The notes under the pieces were generated by a model. That model was not told the origin of the DNA. It saw only the letters and a list, made by a program, of their open reading frames with translations, and did not search any database. This document shows positions 1 through 7,341 of a stretch of DNA of 24,089 nucleotides, piece after piece. Made by a program: the position numbers and the translations under genes. The stretch comes from JANMGV01 sp037440405. Lineage in GTDB: Bacteria; Planctomycetota; Planctomycetia; Pirellulales; Pirellulaceae. The stretch covers positions 1 through 24,089 of the forward strand of contig JBBIUE010000077.1 in NCBI GenBank assembly GCA_037440405.1, read 5' to 3'. The number at the start of each line of letters is the position of its first letter. The first letter of the stretch is position 1.

Positions 1-4
1 GGTA

Positions 5-20
5 TTTTTTTTTTTTTTTT
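5..20. repeat. T16 homopolymer tract
   Basis: An uninterrupted run of 16 T lies at the very left edge of the window. It could be the U-tract of a terminator belonging to a gene outside the window, or a length-variable homopolymer. No stem can be tested because only four bases precede it. Its exact length may be unreliable in a draft assembly. Confidence 0.6.
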
Positions 21-25
21 GAGTA

Positions 26-54
26 TTGACAAGGCCATCTGCTAACGAAAAGAT
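26..54 (+). promoter_or_regulatory. Possible sigma70-like promoter for the DUF1573-like gene
   Basis: A perfect TTGACA (26-31) is followed after 17 bases by AAAGAT (49-54), which matches TATAAT at only three positions. Placement about 70 bases before the first start codon suits a promoter. The -10 box is poor and planctomycete promoters are not well defined, so this is a weak call. Confidence 0.25.
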
Positions 55-115
55 ACGCTGATCGTGATTCTTCGAAGGCTTTAGCTTATCTCGATTGAAG
101 TTTCGCAATAAAAAA

Positions 116-124
116 GGGGGGGGG
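116..124 (+). repeat. G9 tract in the ribosome-binding region of the first gene
   Basis: Six A (110-115) run into nine G (116-124), two bases before the ATG at 127. The G run occupies the place where a Shine-Dalgarno sequence would pair with 16S rRNA. Slippage would alter the G count and the SD-to-start distance. The tract cannot lie inside the coding frame because TAA at 109-111 closes that frame upstream. Confidence 0.7.
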
Positions 125-126
125 CC

Positions 127-1230
127 ATGAATGCTCGTCTGGCGCAACCTGAAGCTCCCACAGGGGGGCTCAGCCGTCCTCGGTCCGTTCCTGGAGGAAA
201 CGCATTTCAGCGAATCGCCAGCATCCTGGCAGTTGCGGGCGTTATCATTCTCGCCATTTACATTCTCGCCTTTTACTCCCAACGTTCTCCAATCCGTGTT
301 GGTCCCAGCATCATCGATTTCGCGATGGTCAGCTCGGGGGGAAGGATCGCTGAGCGACAAGCCACCATTCAGAATCGAACCGGTGATCTGCTCCCAGTTA
401 CCTTAGCTTGGAGTTGTGATTGCATCGACGTTCGCCCATCGACCTTTGAACTGCCGCCGCACGGGGAGCAGATCGTGACGATCTCGCTTCGAAACCCACC
501 CGAGCCGTCGGTGGATCAGGCTCGTATCGATTGGGATCGCCAAGTGCGGTTAACCGTCGTTGGCGGGAACTGGCAAGGATGGGAGGAGTTCGTACCGGTT
601 CGCGGTTGCACCCTGCGAGCAGTTCAATTTTCTCCTTGGGACACACAGATTCGCATTATCGAAGACCATATGCAAGAGGATTTCATTCCACATGAGATTC
701 CCGTTGGCATCGTCCAAGGATGCAGCCTGATTTCCGTGCATTCTCAACCTGAGCTTCCGCTGTTAGGTTGTCGATTTCAACCGGATGAAAGCGGACCGGA
801 ATCGGAACCGACTTCTGGGCGCATCGTGCTGGAAATCCCGACCGAGTACTTGTCGAACAGGAACTCATCGGAGTTCCATTTGGTTTGCGTGGTGCGTGAA
901 ACAGGCCACGATGAGACCACGACCCAAGAGATGCGTCTAACGTCCTCGGTTCAGTCAGCGATCGATGCCCTACCCTCGATCATCACCGCTAATCAACTGG
1001 ACGTCCCTTCCATCGTCGAATTGCGCGCTCAGTCAAATCAAGTCGAATTGATCGACTTCGAAGTGTCTCAGTCGAAACACTGCCGAGTCCGACCATTGTC
1101 CAACTCGACGTTGGAGGTGATTGCCGGCGAAATACCAGCGGATGAGCAAGGCGAAGTCGAGTTGCGAGTCCGATATCGCTATGGGAACACCGACTCATCC
1201 TGCGTTGTCCGAATTCCTGTTCTTCGTTGA
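127..1230 (+). CDS. Membrane-anchored DUF1573-like protein
   Basis: The 367-residue protein has a short cytoplasmic N-terminus, one hydrophobic segment at about residues 29-50, and a large extracytoplasmic part. Residues about 58-125 resemble the DUF1573/Ig-like fold: a 'DFAMVSSGG' strand, then 'NRTGDLLPV', then a CDC pair (97-99) and a later 'PPHGEQIVTI' stretch. DUF1573 proteins usually have the pattern DFG..., a CxC motif and a PGE-like turn. Two further beta-rich, probably Ig-like stretches fill the C-terminus, but I cannot name them. Function is unknown; DUF1573 domains are common in Planctomycetes and Bacteroidetes envelope proteins. The ATG at 127 is the first start after the in-frame TAA at 109, and it sits directly behind a G9 tract. 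The stop is 20 bases before the next gene, so the three genes to 2826 probably form one transcript. Confidence 0.75.
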   Translation: MNARLAQPEAPTGGLSRPRSVPGGNAFQRIASILAVAGVIILAIYILAFYSQRSPIRVGPSIIDFAMVSSGGRIAERQATIQNRTGDLLPVTLAWSCDCIDVRPSTFELPPHGEQIVTISLRNPPEPSVDQARIDWDRQVRLTVVGGNWQGWEEFVPVRGCTLRAVQFSPWDTQIRIIEDHMQEDFIPHEIPVGIVQGCSLISVHSQPELPLLGCRFQPDESGPESEPTSGRIVLEIPTEYLSNRNSSEFHLVCVVRETGHDETTTQEMRLTSSVQSAIDALPSIITANQLDVPSIVELRAQSNQVELIDFEVSQSKHCRVRPLSNSTLEVIAGEIPADEQGEVELRVRYRYGNTDSSCVVRIPVLR

Positions 1231-1250
1231 TCCATTTAAGGAGCCCCAAC

Positions 1251-1640
1251 ATGAAGAAGTATGTTCTTGCATTCGCCCTGGTCAGCTGTCTTGCCGCTCC
1301 GTGCCTGTCGGTTTGCGTCAGCAATTTATGCCGATGTAGTCAGGTATGGGTGCTTAGCCAGAGTTCATGTTCAATCAGCTATCCCAATTACTGCACCATC
1401 GGATGGTTCGCACCCAACGGGACAAATCGGTTGCCATCCAACCTGCAAAACGTTGACGTGTACGCAGTTGATTCCAGCAAATGCAGCCAGAGTTGTCTGG
1501 CAACGCCTTCGGTAGGAACGACTACGGCCACGTTGGAAGAGTGGATATTTTCAGAAAACTACCCGACTGAATGTGCTGGCGATCCCTTTGATCCGAGCCC
1601 AAAAAATAATCAGCCTCCAAGCGGCGGCAATGAAAACTGA
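1251..1640 (+). CDS. Small cysteine-rich secreted protein, function unknown
   Basis: This 129-residue protein starts at the ATG at 1251, chosen because AAGGAG (1238-1243) lies seven bases upstream and 'MKKYVLAFALVSCLAA' is a typical signal peptide. An upstream in-frame TTG (1227) would spoil that signal. Ten cysteines are present: 13 and 18 in or near the signal region, then 22, 27, 29, 40, 48, 78, 82 and 108. If cleavage falls just before position 21-22, eight remain, enough for four disulfides. The C-terminus is Pro/Asn/Gly rich and probably disordered. I recognise no family. Its position between a DUF1573-like membrane protein and an exported anchored protein suggests a common envelope role. 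That is inference. Confidence 0.75.
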   Translation: MKKYVLAFALVSCLAAPCLSVCVSNLCRCSQVWVLSQSSCSISYPNYCTIGWFAPNGTNRLPSNLQNVDVYAVDSSKCSQSCLATPSVGTTTATLEEWIFSENYPTECAGDPFDPSPKNNQPPSGGNEN

Positions 1641-1695
1641 CGTTACAATATCTGATAACTGCTTATCACTGAATCTTGTTTGATCGAGGAGAACC

Positions 1696-2826
1696 ATGTT
1701 TTCTGCAATCAAAATTCTGGGTGATTCCTCTGCACCGCTCTTCTTTCGAATGGCACGTTCCATCTGCTCGGTAGCGTCTTGGGTCGTCATTTTTTCTTAC
1801 CCTGTCGCCGCGATCGATGAATCGGAGCTGCGCAGTGACGTTCTTCGCTGTCTGCCGAGCCATGCAAGTTCGATTGCAGTACACGCCACATTCTCCATGG
1901 CTCGTCGATTACCGGGCGACTTCATGAAGTTCTACCAAGGTGACGATGCAAACCAAAACAAAGGTGTCGAAGCCGACCAAAACAAACGCGAAAATGAATT
2001 CGATCACAAGGGAGCTTTCGAAGCTTGGGTCGACGGCACAAATTATTGGTACGCCATGGATGGATTTGTATTAAATCGAAGCCAGAAACCAAAGATTGAG
2101 AAGCGGATCGCTTGGGGGACGTTGAAGAAAAGCCACATACTTTCTACGAAGGATGGGCAGCCTGTAGGGCTAACGATCGGCTGTGACGCAATGGGCATTG
2201 CTGCTGGTCTTGCTACTCCCATGCCGGCGGCATATCGCGAGTTGCTCGGATTTCCAAAGTTCAAGGAGGATAAACCAGAAGCGTGGCAGCCCGTGCGGAA
2301 TCTGGTGTTGCAGGGAACCGTTCGCACGGAAGCAAATGCTGACAAAACCACCTTTGAGCGAACGACCCTGGAAGGAGCTTCACAACGAACGGAAAAAGCC
2401 ATTTTTCGAAAACGTGACAACAACTACCTTTGCGAGCGCTACGAGCGTTCCTATCTGAGTTCCGACCATTCCGTTTCCAGTTCAAACACTCGTGTGACCT
2501 TCACATACGACTCGATTCTAAGCGATCAAGCTTGTGGAAAGATACCAGTCTCTTGCCTGTCCGAAGAACTCATAGAAGTCAACGGCCAACTCACTGTGAG
2601 CGGATTCAATTATTTTCAGCTCGAAAGTTATGAGACCAAGGAAGCCATTCCAGCCAAGTTGCTTCAACCATCGCTGGGACGTAGTGTTCGCATTAACGAC
2701 TTGTGCAATCCGCCAAAACCGAAAGCAGCGGCAAGCTGGAGTTCTTATTGGTGGTTGATTCTGCTGGTGTCGATCTTGCTCGTGGTGGTGGGGGTATGGC
2801 GGAGTCAAAAATGGAGCAGAACGTGA
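1696..2826 (+). CDS. Exported protein with C-terminal membrane anchor, function unknown
   Basis: The 376-residue protein has an N-terminal hydrophobic segment ending near 'YPVAAID' (about residues 22-41), which looks like a signal peptide or anchor. It has a hydrophobic C-terminal helix (about 348-366) followed by a basic tail (RSQKWSRT), so it is probably anchored with its bulk outside the cytoplasm. The middle is rich in aromatic beta strands and contains an Asn/Gln/Lys/Asp-rich stretch near residues 80-100. The pattern of strands is faintly like LolA/outer-membrane lipoprotein-sorting proteins, but there is no decisive motif. The ATG at 1696 follows GAGGAG (1685-1690) at five bases. It lies 55 bases after the cysteine-rich gene and is probably co-transcribed with it. 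Confidence 0.7.
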   Translation: MFSAIKILGDSSAPLFFRMARSICSVASWVVIFSYPVAAIDESELRSDVLRCLPSHASSIAVHATFSMARRLPGDFMKFYQGDDANQNKGVEADQNKRENEFDHKGAFEAWVDGTNYWYAMDGFVLNRSQKPKIEKRIAWGTLKKSHILSTKDGQPVGLTIGCDAMGIAAGLATPMPAAYRELLGFPKFKEDKPEAWQPVRNLVLQGTVRTEANADKTTFERTTLEGASQRTEKAIFRKRDNNYLCERYERSYLSSDHSVSSSNTRVTFTYDSILSDQACGKIPVSCLSEELIEVNGQLTVSGFNYFQLESYETKEAIPAKLLQPSLGRSVRINDLCNPPKPKAAASWSSYWWLILLVSILLVVVGVWRSQKWSRT

Positions 2827-2848
2827 ATCGCGCGTTGATCGCAACCAT

Positions 2849-2904
2849 CAACCGGAACGCGCTAGCGTCCGGTTGTGACGGGGCGAACCGGGTGCTAGCG
2901 CACT
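2849..2904. repeat. Palindromic intergenic element (REP-like)
   Basis: CAACCGGA (2849-2856) pairs with TCCGGTTG (2868-2875), and the stem continues inward with CGC/GCG around one bulged A. A second unit, AACCGGGTGCTAGCGCA (about 2886-2902), is an imperfect inverted copy of the right half of the first (CGCTAGCGTCCGGTT). The pair sits between two plus-strand genes. It could act as a terminator or mRNA-end stabiliser, or be one member of a dispersed palindromic repeat family. The inverted symmetry is seen directly; the family assignment is inference. Confidence 0.5.
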
Positions 2905-2948
2905 GCGCCTGATTGGTGGATTTGGATGAGTGCAGCGGTTGAACGACC

Positions 2949-3623
2949 ATGAAATCGATTGTGAAAAATCGAACTGAGGTCGGATGCGTAGTTGCCATCA
3001 CTTTCGTTTCCCTATCGTTGAATTGGATCGCTGCGGCAAGGCTGAGTCCCACGGTCGATGAGTTTCCACACCTAGCATCTGGATTGGAGGTAATTTTTCG
3101 GCGAGCCACCGAATCGTACTTTGTCAATCCGCCGTTAGCCAAAGTTATTGCGGCGCTTCCGGCTCACATTCAGGGGAGCAGGGCACCTTATTACGAGAAG
3201 CGAGAAGAGGACCGTCGGCCCGAATTTGAAGTTGGCGGTTTAATGGTTGCAGCGTCTCCCGAGCGGGCTTGGCGCGATCTCATAACCGCGCGACGCATTT
3301 TAGGGATCTTCTATCTTTTGGGGGCGCTCGCCTTGTATGGTCTAGCCCGAGCCTGGTTTGGCGTACCCGTTGCTCTATGTTCCTTGGCTTTGTGGATGTT
3401 TTCACCCATGATGCTTGGTATGGGGCCTCTGTTCAGTTTTGACATCGCATCCGCATCCCTCACCGCGATCTTAGGCTTCTGGTTTTGGGGAACGTATCAG
3501 AAATCAGATTGGTTCATAACGGCTGGTTTAGGGATGTGGCTAGGAATCAGTTGGTTGGTGAAGTACTCGATGATTCCGATTTCGCTGTTTTTTGTTGTTT
3601 TTTCCGACACGGTGGTTAATTCT
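2949..3623 (+). CDS. GT39/PMT-type membrane glycosyltransferase, N-terminal part (truncated by N gap)
   Basis: These 225 residues run into a run of N. The first transmembrane helix is about residues 10-30. It is followed by 'SPTVDEFPHLASG', whose Asp-Glu pair (37-38) matches the catalytic acidic motif in the first periplasmic loop of ArnT/PMT-like GT-C enzymes, and by 'NPPLAK' (60-65), also typical. Several further hydrophobic helices follow. Such enzymes move a sugar from a polyprenyl-phosphate donor to protein, lipid or glycan on the outer face of the membrane. The frame appears to stop at 3648-3650, but only because of the arbitrary 10-N spacer. The continuation lies in a different frame from 3635. 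The start is ATG at 2949, with no strong SD. Confidence 0.75.
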
Positions 3624-3633
3624 NNNNNNNNNN
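3624..3633. other. Assembly gap of 10 N inside the glycosyltransferase gene
   Basis: Ten N occupy 3624-3633. The open frame on the left is in a different phase from the open frame on the right, and both halves belong to one membrane glycosyltransferase. The true gap length is therefore unknown and need not be 10. Confidence 0.98.
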
Positions 3634-3634
3634 C

Positions 3635-4684
3635 CGCGAACAACCATTGATGGTGAGAATCCAGCTCCTTTTTCAGAAACTTTCCAAACCTGTGGTGGCC
3701 TTTGCCGTTGGATATGTGATTCTTTTAGCTGGCTTCGGCTTTCAGGGGGTGACGCGTCCTTGGTCCGAGCATCTTTTTACAACGTCGACAATGACGCAAA
3801 TTCAATCCTTGGTGAAGCAACTTGAGAAAATCACAGGTTGGGATCACTTGCCGACGATGCTGCCCGACGACATGGTCTCTGGGTTGGATGTTCAATTGGT
3901 TGACTTGAGCGGGAAGGTACCGACCATTCGGTTTGGCAAATGGACAGCGGGCGCTGATCCTTGGTTTTGGTGGATTGGATTGTACCTCAAAACACCGCCG
4001 GAATTGTTGATACTGGCTTTGATGGGGATTGTTCTTCTCTTTCGGCGGTGTGAATTCAGTTCGCTCAGCATGCTGCTGATCGTGTCGCTCGGCTTTATTG
4101 TCTTTGCAACGATCAATACAGGGATGGCCTATCATACTCGCTATTTGTATTGCGTTATTCCATTCGTCTGTGTCCTGGCGGGCGTTGCGTTGGTGGCGAT
4201 TTTGAAGAGATCGCGGTGGTTGTTTGGTTGCATTGCGACAAGCTATCTGGCATCCATCCTTTGGTTGTGGCCCCTCGCGTCCACCTACTGCAATTGGACC
4301 ATCGCTTGGAGCATGGACCATCGCTTGATGTTGCAGGATAGCAATCTCGATTGGGGCCAGGGTTGGCTGGAGCTTCATCGCTGGATGGGTAAGCATCCAC
4401 ATCGGCGGAGTTTTGTTACCATGGCCTGGGACTATCACGTGGCTTGGCTGCCACTGTTTTTCGAAGTTCGCAGCCTGCCTCAAGAAACTGGGAAGCACTT
4501 GACATCGGAGGTTCTCGTCCCCCTTGGATTATTTCAGTACTGTGAACGTCGTCAGCCTCGTGCGCTGGATGTCTCGTCAAAGACACAGACGATTTGTCGA
4601 TGTTTCATACTCTTCGAGAATCCTGATGACGTTCGAGAGCTGCTCGAGAAGTTTGCTTTGATCGAGTTGAGAAGGAGAGAGTGA
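3635..4684 (+). CDS. GT39/PMT-type membrane glycosyltransferase, C-terminal part
   Basis: The frame is open from 3635 (right edge of the N gap) to TGA at 4682-4684, and continues the gene that begins at 2949. The first ATG at 3650 is not taken as a start because the frame is open through the gap. The fragment has about five hydrophobic helices, among them stretches near 'VGYVILLAGFGF', 'ELLILALMGIVLLF', 'LIVSLGFIVFATI' and 'VCVLAGVALVAIL'. A C-terminal 'SNLDWGQGWLELHRW' stretch resembles a sequence I associate with planctomycete GT39-like proteins. The full protein is at least about 575 residues. The stop overlaps the start of the next gene by one base (TGATG), so the two are translationally coupled. 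Confidence 0.75.
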   Translation, partial: REQPLMVRIQLLFQKLSKPVVAFAVGYVILLAGFGFQGVTRPWSEHLFTTSTMTQIQSLVKQLEKITGWDHLPTMLPDDMVSGLDVQLVDLSGKVPTIRFGKWTAGADPWFWWIGLYLKTPPELLILALMGIVLLFRRCEFSSLSMLLIVSLGFIVFATINTGMAYHTRYLYCVIPFVCVLAGVALVAILKRSRWLFGCIATSYLASILWLWPLASTYCNWTIAWSMDHRLMLQDSNLDWGQGWLELHRWMGKHPHRRSFVTMAWDYHVAWLPLFFEVRSLPQETGKHLTSEVLVPLGLFQYCERRQPRALDVSSKTQTICRCFILFENPDDVRELLEKFALIELRRRE

Positions 4685-5655
4685 TGCACCGAGTCACCAT
4701 GCGAGTTGCAAGAACATATCTGAGGCATCCACGGCGAGCCGCCTTTTCGATGTCGGAATTGTTGGTGGTCATTGGGATCATTGGCATTCTCTTCTCGCTG
4801 CTGTTGCCAGCGGTTATGGCAGCCCGAGAGTCCGCCCGCCGAACGCAATGTCAATCGCACATCCGGCAACTGAGTCTCGCTTGCCAGCACTATGAATCGG
4901 CGCATCGGTTTCTGCCGTCCAACGGTTGGGGCTATAGGTGGATCGGTGATCCAAGCAGAGGTTTTGGGCGACGGCAACCCGGCGGTTGGATTTTCCAGGT
5001 ATCGCCCTATCTCGAACTGGACTTCAAGCCTGCATCGTTTTCGAAATCCGATTTAGCAGACTTGATGGTGGTCCCTGCCCCCTGGCTGCATTGTCCCAGT
5101 CGTCCCGCGCCAACGTTGGGTCCCATGAATACCCGCACGATCCCCTACAACGGAGAGCTGCGGTCACAGGTCACCAAGACCGATTACGCGATTTGCGAAG
5201 GGGACTATATCACTAATACGCAAGGAGGGCCGACCACGCTGGAAGAAGGGGATTCGCCGGACTACGTTTGGACCGATGTTTCACCGGCCACGGGTGTTTC
5301 GTTCTTGCGTAGTGAAGTGGCCATGAGCGATGTGCGCGATGGCGCGTCGAACGTCTATCTTTTGGGAGAAAAGTATGTCTCCGCTGATCACTACGCAACC
5401 AATCGAGATCTAGGTTACGATCAAGCTTTTGTGGTCGGGGTCGATTTGGACATCAACCGCTGGACGATTGAACCGCCGTGGCCCGATGGCGAGGAATCGA
5501 ACTACCGCAGCTTTGGATCCGCTCATCCAGGATACTTCAACATGGCCTTCTGCGACGGTTCGGTGCGCAGTACCGACTTCAATATCGATCGCGAGCTGCA
5601 TCGCCGGTTAGGGAATCGCCGCGATGGTCGGGCCACGGAATCGAGAGTGGATTGA
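4684..5655 (+). CDS. DUF1559 domain protein with prepilin-type N-terminus
   Basis: This 323-residue protein is of the large planctomycete DUF1559 family. After a basic leader, the type IV pilin-like signal reads 'AA|FSMSELLVVIGIIGIL'. F21 is the expected first mature residue, E25 the conserved Glu+5, and a hydrophobic helix follows to about residue 45. The residue before the cleavage site is Ala instead of the usual Gly. Then comes the family's 'ARESARRTQCQSHIRQL' stretch, and near the end 'FNMAFCDGSVR', the closing DGS motif. DUF1559 proteins are thought to be pseudopilins or surface proteins processed by prepilin peptidase; function is not settled. The ATG at 4684 overlaps the upstream stop and follows AAGGAGAG (4672-4679). 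A GTG at 4681 is the alternative start. Confidence 0.9.
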   Translation: MHRVTMRVARTYLRHPRRAAFSMSELLVVIGIIGILFSLLLPAVMAARESARRTQCQSHIRQLSLACQHYESAHRFLPSNGWGYRWIGDPSRGFGRRQPGGWIFQVSPYLELDFKPASFSKSDLADLMVVPAPWLHCPSRPAPTLGPMNTRTIPYNGELRSQVTKTDYAICEGDYITNTQGGPTTLEEGDSPDYVWTDVSPATGVSFLRSEVAMSDVRDGASNVYLLGEKYVSADHYATNRDLGYDQAFVVGVDLDINRWTIEPPWPDGEESNYRSFGSAHPGYFNMAFCDGSVRSTDFNIDRELHRRLGNRRDGRATESRVD

Positions 5656-5900
5656 GTGACGATTTGCATTCAGGGACCAATGGTTCGAGTTTCAGTACAT
5701 CGGTTCGATTGGAATGGATAGGTTCGCCAGGGTCAAGCCTTTTCTTGGAGTCGCGATTTTCGTTCTTCGCGCTTCTTGCTTGATTGCCGAAAGGACTTGC
5801 GATGCAACACTAGCCAGTCGAGCGATCGGCACCTTTCGTCGAGCCTTGGACAACTTTCGTAAGCTGCAAGGCGATGGACGTGAATGGGTGCTAGACGTAG
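5656..5900. other. Convergent intergenic stretch without a convincing gene
   Basis: This stretch lies between the DUF1559 stop and the stop of the opposing serine hydrolase. A 73-codon plus-strand frame (5714-5935) has no ribosome-binding site and runs into the hydrolase. I see no strong hairpin. Confidence 0.5.
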
Positions 5901-7250
5901 TCACTCCAACAAACACGAATCTGGCCACTCTGTGACTGCATTGACGGCTCGGTGGAGAACCTTGTCCAGTTCGAGACCAAGATCACGAGTCTTGGGACTG
6001 GTGCGCGTATTGAGCAGCGCGATCATGCCGATTCCATCGTGGCGGCGAATCAAGATGGAAAGTGTCCCAGGGAGCGATCCTGAATGCCAGCGGTTGAATT
6101 TTCCGTCGGCGATGACGCGATTCTGCCAGCCAAGAGAGTAGTAGACGGGATCGGTCAGTTCACTTGAGGCGTCCTGCTTGGATGAGCCCCCGCCGATGTC
6201 GCCGAGCTGGCCCGGCTCCGGGCGGGCATACATGCTCTGGCACGACTCTCTGGACAGGGGTTTACCTGGGACAGCTTGATCGAGAGCGATGGTGAATCTG
6301 GCGAGATCGATCACCGAGCTGATCCAGCCACCGTGAGCGTCCATGGACTCCAGGCACCAGCCGCCGTAGGGATTCGGCACCGTTGCTTGCCCATCTTCAT
6401 TAAAAACCGATGGTGACAGGAGCGGATCATAGTAGCGAACTTCACCAGGCGGGGCGTGTTCGCGTTTGGTTTTGCCAAGCTTCATCGCGTGGATACCAAG
6501 TGGCTCGAGAACCGCCGTTTGCACGTAGCGTTCATAGCTTTGTCCGGAACGCTCCTCGATCATCCTTCCGAGAAGGCAGTAACCGAAATTGGAGTAAACG
6601 CACGCGGAACCAGGATCAAAGTCCAACGGCTGAGAAAGCATAACATCGATCACCTCGCGCGGCGCAGGAGGGGACGGAATTCCTAGTTGCTTTGCAAAAT
6701 CCCTCGAACGAAACATCGGATCGAAGGACCGATCGCGATCCCAGCCTCCTCGATGCTGCAGGAGTTGCCGAACCGTGATGCGCATCAATCGATCATCACG
6801 GATTTGTCCTGCCTGCATCCGAGGATGCCAATCCAAGATGTCCGCGACGCGATCGTCTAAGGACAACCGTCCCTCGTCCACGAGTTTCAAGATGGCGACG
6901 GCGGTGATCGGCTTCGAGATGCTGGCGATACGAAACAGACTGGTTGGAACGACGGGGTTGGCCGCTTCGACATCGGCATAGCCGTAGCCTCGGGCAAACA
7001 TGAGCTTAGCATCTTTCACGATTGCCACCGCGCCGCCGGGAACTTCATGTTCTTCCATGAATGCCTGCAGGATGGCGTCCATGGCGAGAAGAGTCCATGG
7101 ACATGCTCCGGACGCTATGATGGTTTGCTTCGGCGGTTCATCTGCACAGAGTCTGGACCTTTCAAAAGTACATGCCATCGAGAGCCCCACGACGAAGGCC
7201 ATCGTGAGAGGTCTTAGAAAGGAGTACAGTTGCGGAGCACATCCGCCCAT
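5901..7250 (-). CDS. Serine hydrolase of the beta-lactamase / S12 family (class C-like)
   Basis: With a start at 7250 the protein has 449 residues. All three active-site motifs of the serine beta-lactamase/DD-peptidase fold are present in the right order. SISK is at about 110-113 (nucleophile Ser, general-base Lys), YSN at about 219-221, and HSG at about 389-391, in the place of KTG. The N-terminus has a hydrophobic stretch ('MAFVVGLSMACTFE') consistent with export. The family includes esterases, D-aminopeptidases and carboxypeptidases; in Planctomycetes most members are uncharacterised, and drug resistance should not be assumed. The frame is open upstream to 7397, and ATGs at 7268, 7250 and 7202 all lack a clear SD. 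I chose 7250 because it gives a complete signal-like N-terminus and clears the divergent gene. Confidence 0.85.
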   Translation of the reverse strand: MGGCAPQLYSFLRPLTMAFVVGLSMACTFERSRLCADEPPKQTIIASGACPWTLLAMDAILQAFMEEHEVPGGAVAIVKDAKLMFARGYGYADVEAANPVVPTSLFRIASISKPITAVAILKLVDEGRLSLDDRVADILDWHPRMQAGQIRDDRLMRITVRQLLQHRGGWDRDRSFDPMFRSRDFAKQLGIPSPPAPREVIDVMLSQPLDFDPGSACVYSNFGYCLLGRMIEERSGQSYERYVQTAVLEPLGIHAMKLGKTKREHAPPGEVRYYDPLLSPSVFNEDGQATVPNPYGGWCLESMDAHGGWISSVIDLARFTIALDQAVPGKPLSRESCQSMYARPEPGQLGDIGGGSSKQDASSELTDPVYYSLGWQNRVIADGKFNRWHSGSLPGTLSILIRRHDGIGMIALLNTRTSPKTRDLGLELDKVLHRAVNAVTEWPDSCLLE

Positions 7251-7341
7251 CGGCGAGCACCAGGACATCTGGACCCAAGAAACGTTTGCGATCATATTGT
7301 TGAACGATTTCCGGAATTCACATTTGAGAGAGGGAATGGGT

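Noticed and set aside
3725..4498. 257-codon minus-strand open frame
   Set aside because: It lies opposite the glycosyltransferase, has no domain-like sequence and is rich in His, Gln, Arg and Pro as expected of an antisense shadow.
5714..5935. 73-codon plus-strand frame after the DUF1559 gene
   Set aside because: It has no ribosome-binding site or recognised sequence and overlaps the end of the serine hydrolase; it could be a remnant but this is not supported.
5901..7250. Annotating the serine hydrolase as an antibiotic-resistance beta-lactamase
   Set aside because: The motifs fit the broad S12/class C fold, which is mostly esterases and peptidases in environmental bacteria; HSG replaces the usual KTG.
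7000..7341. 114-codon N-terminal extension of the isomerase frame
   Set aside because: It overlaps the start region of the divergent serine hydrolase, and the family N-terminus and SD point to 7342.
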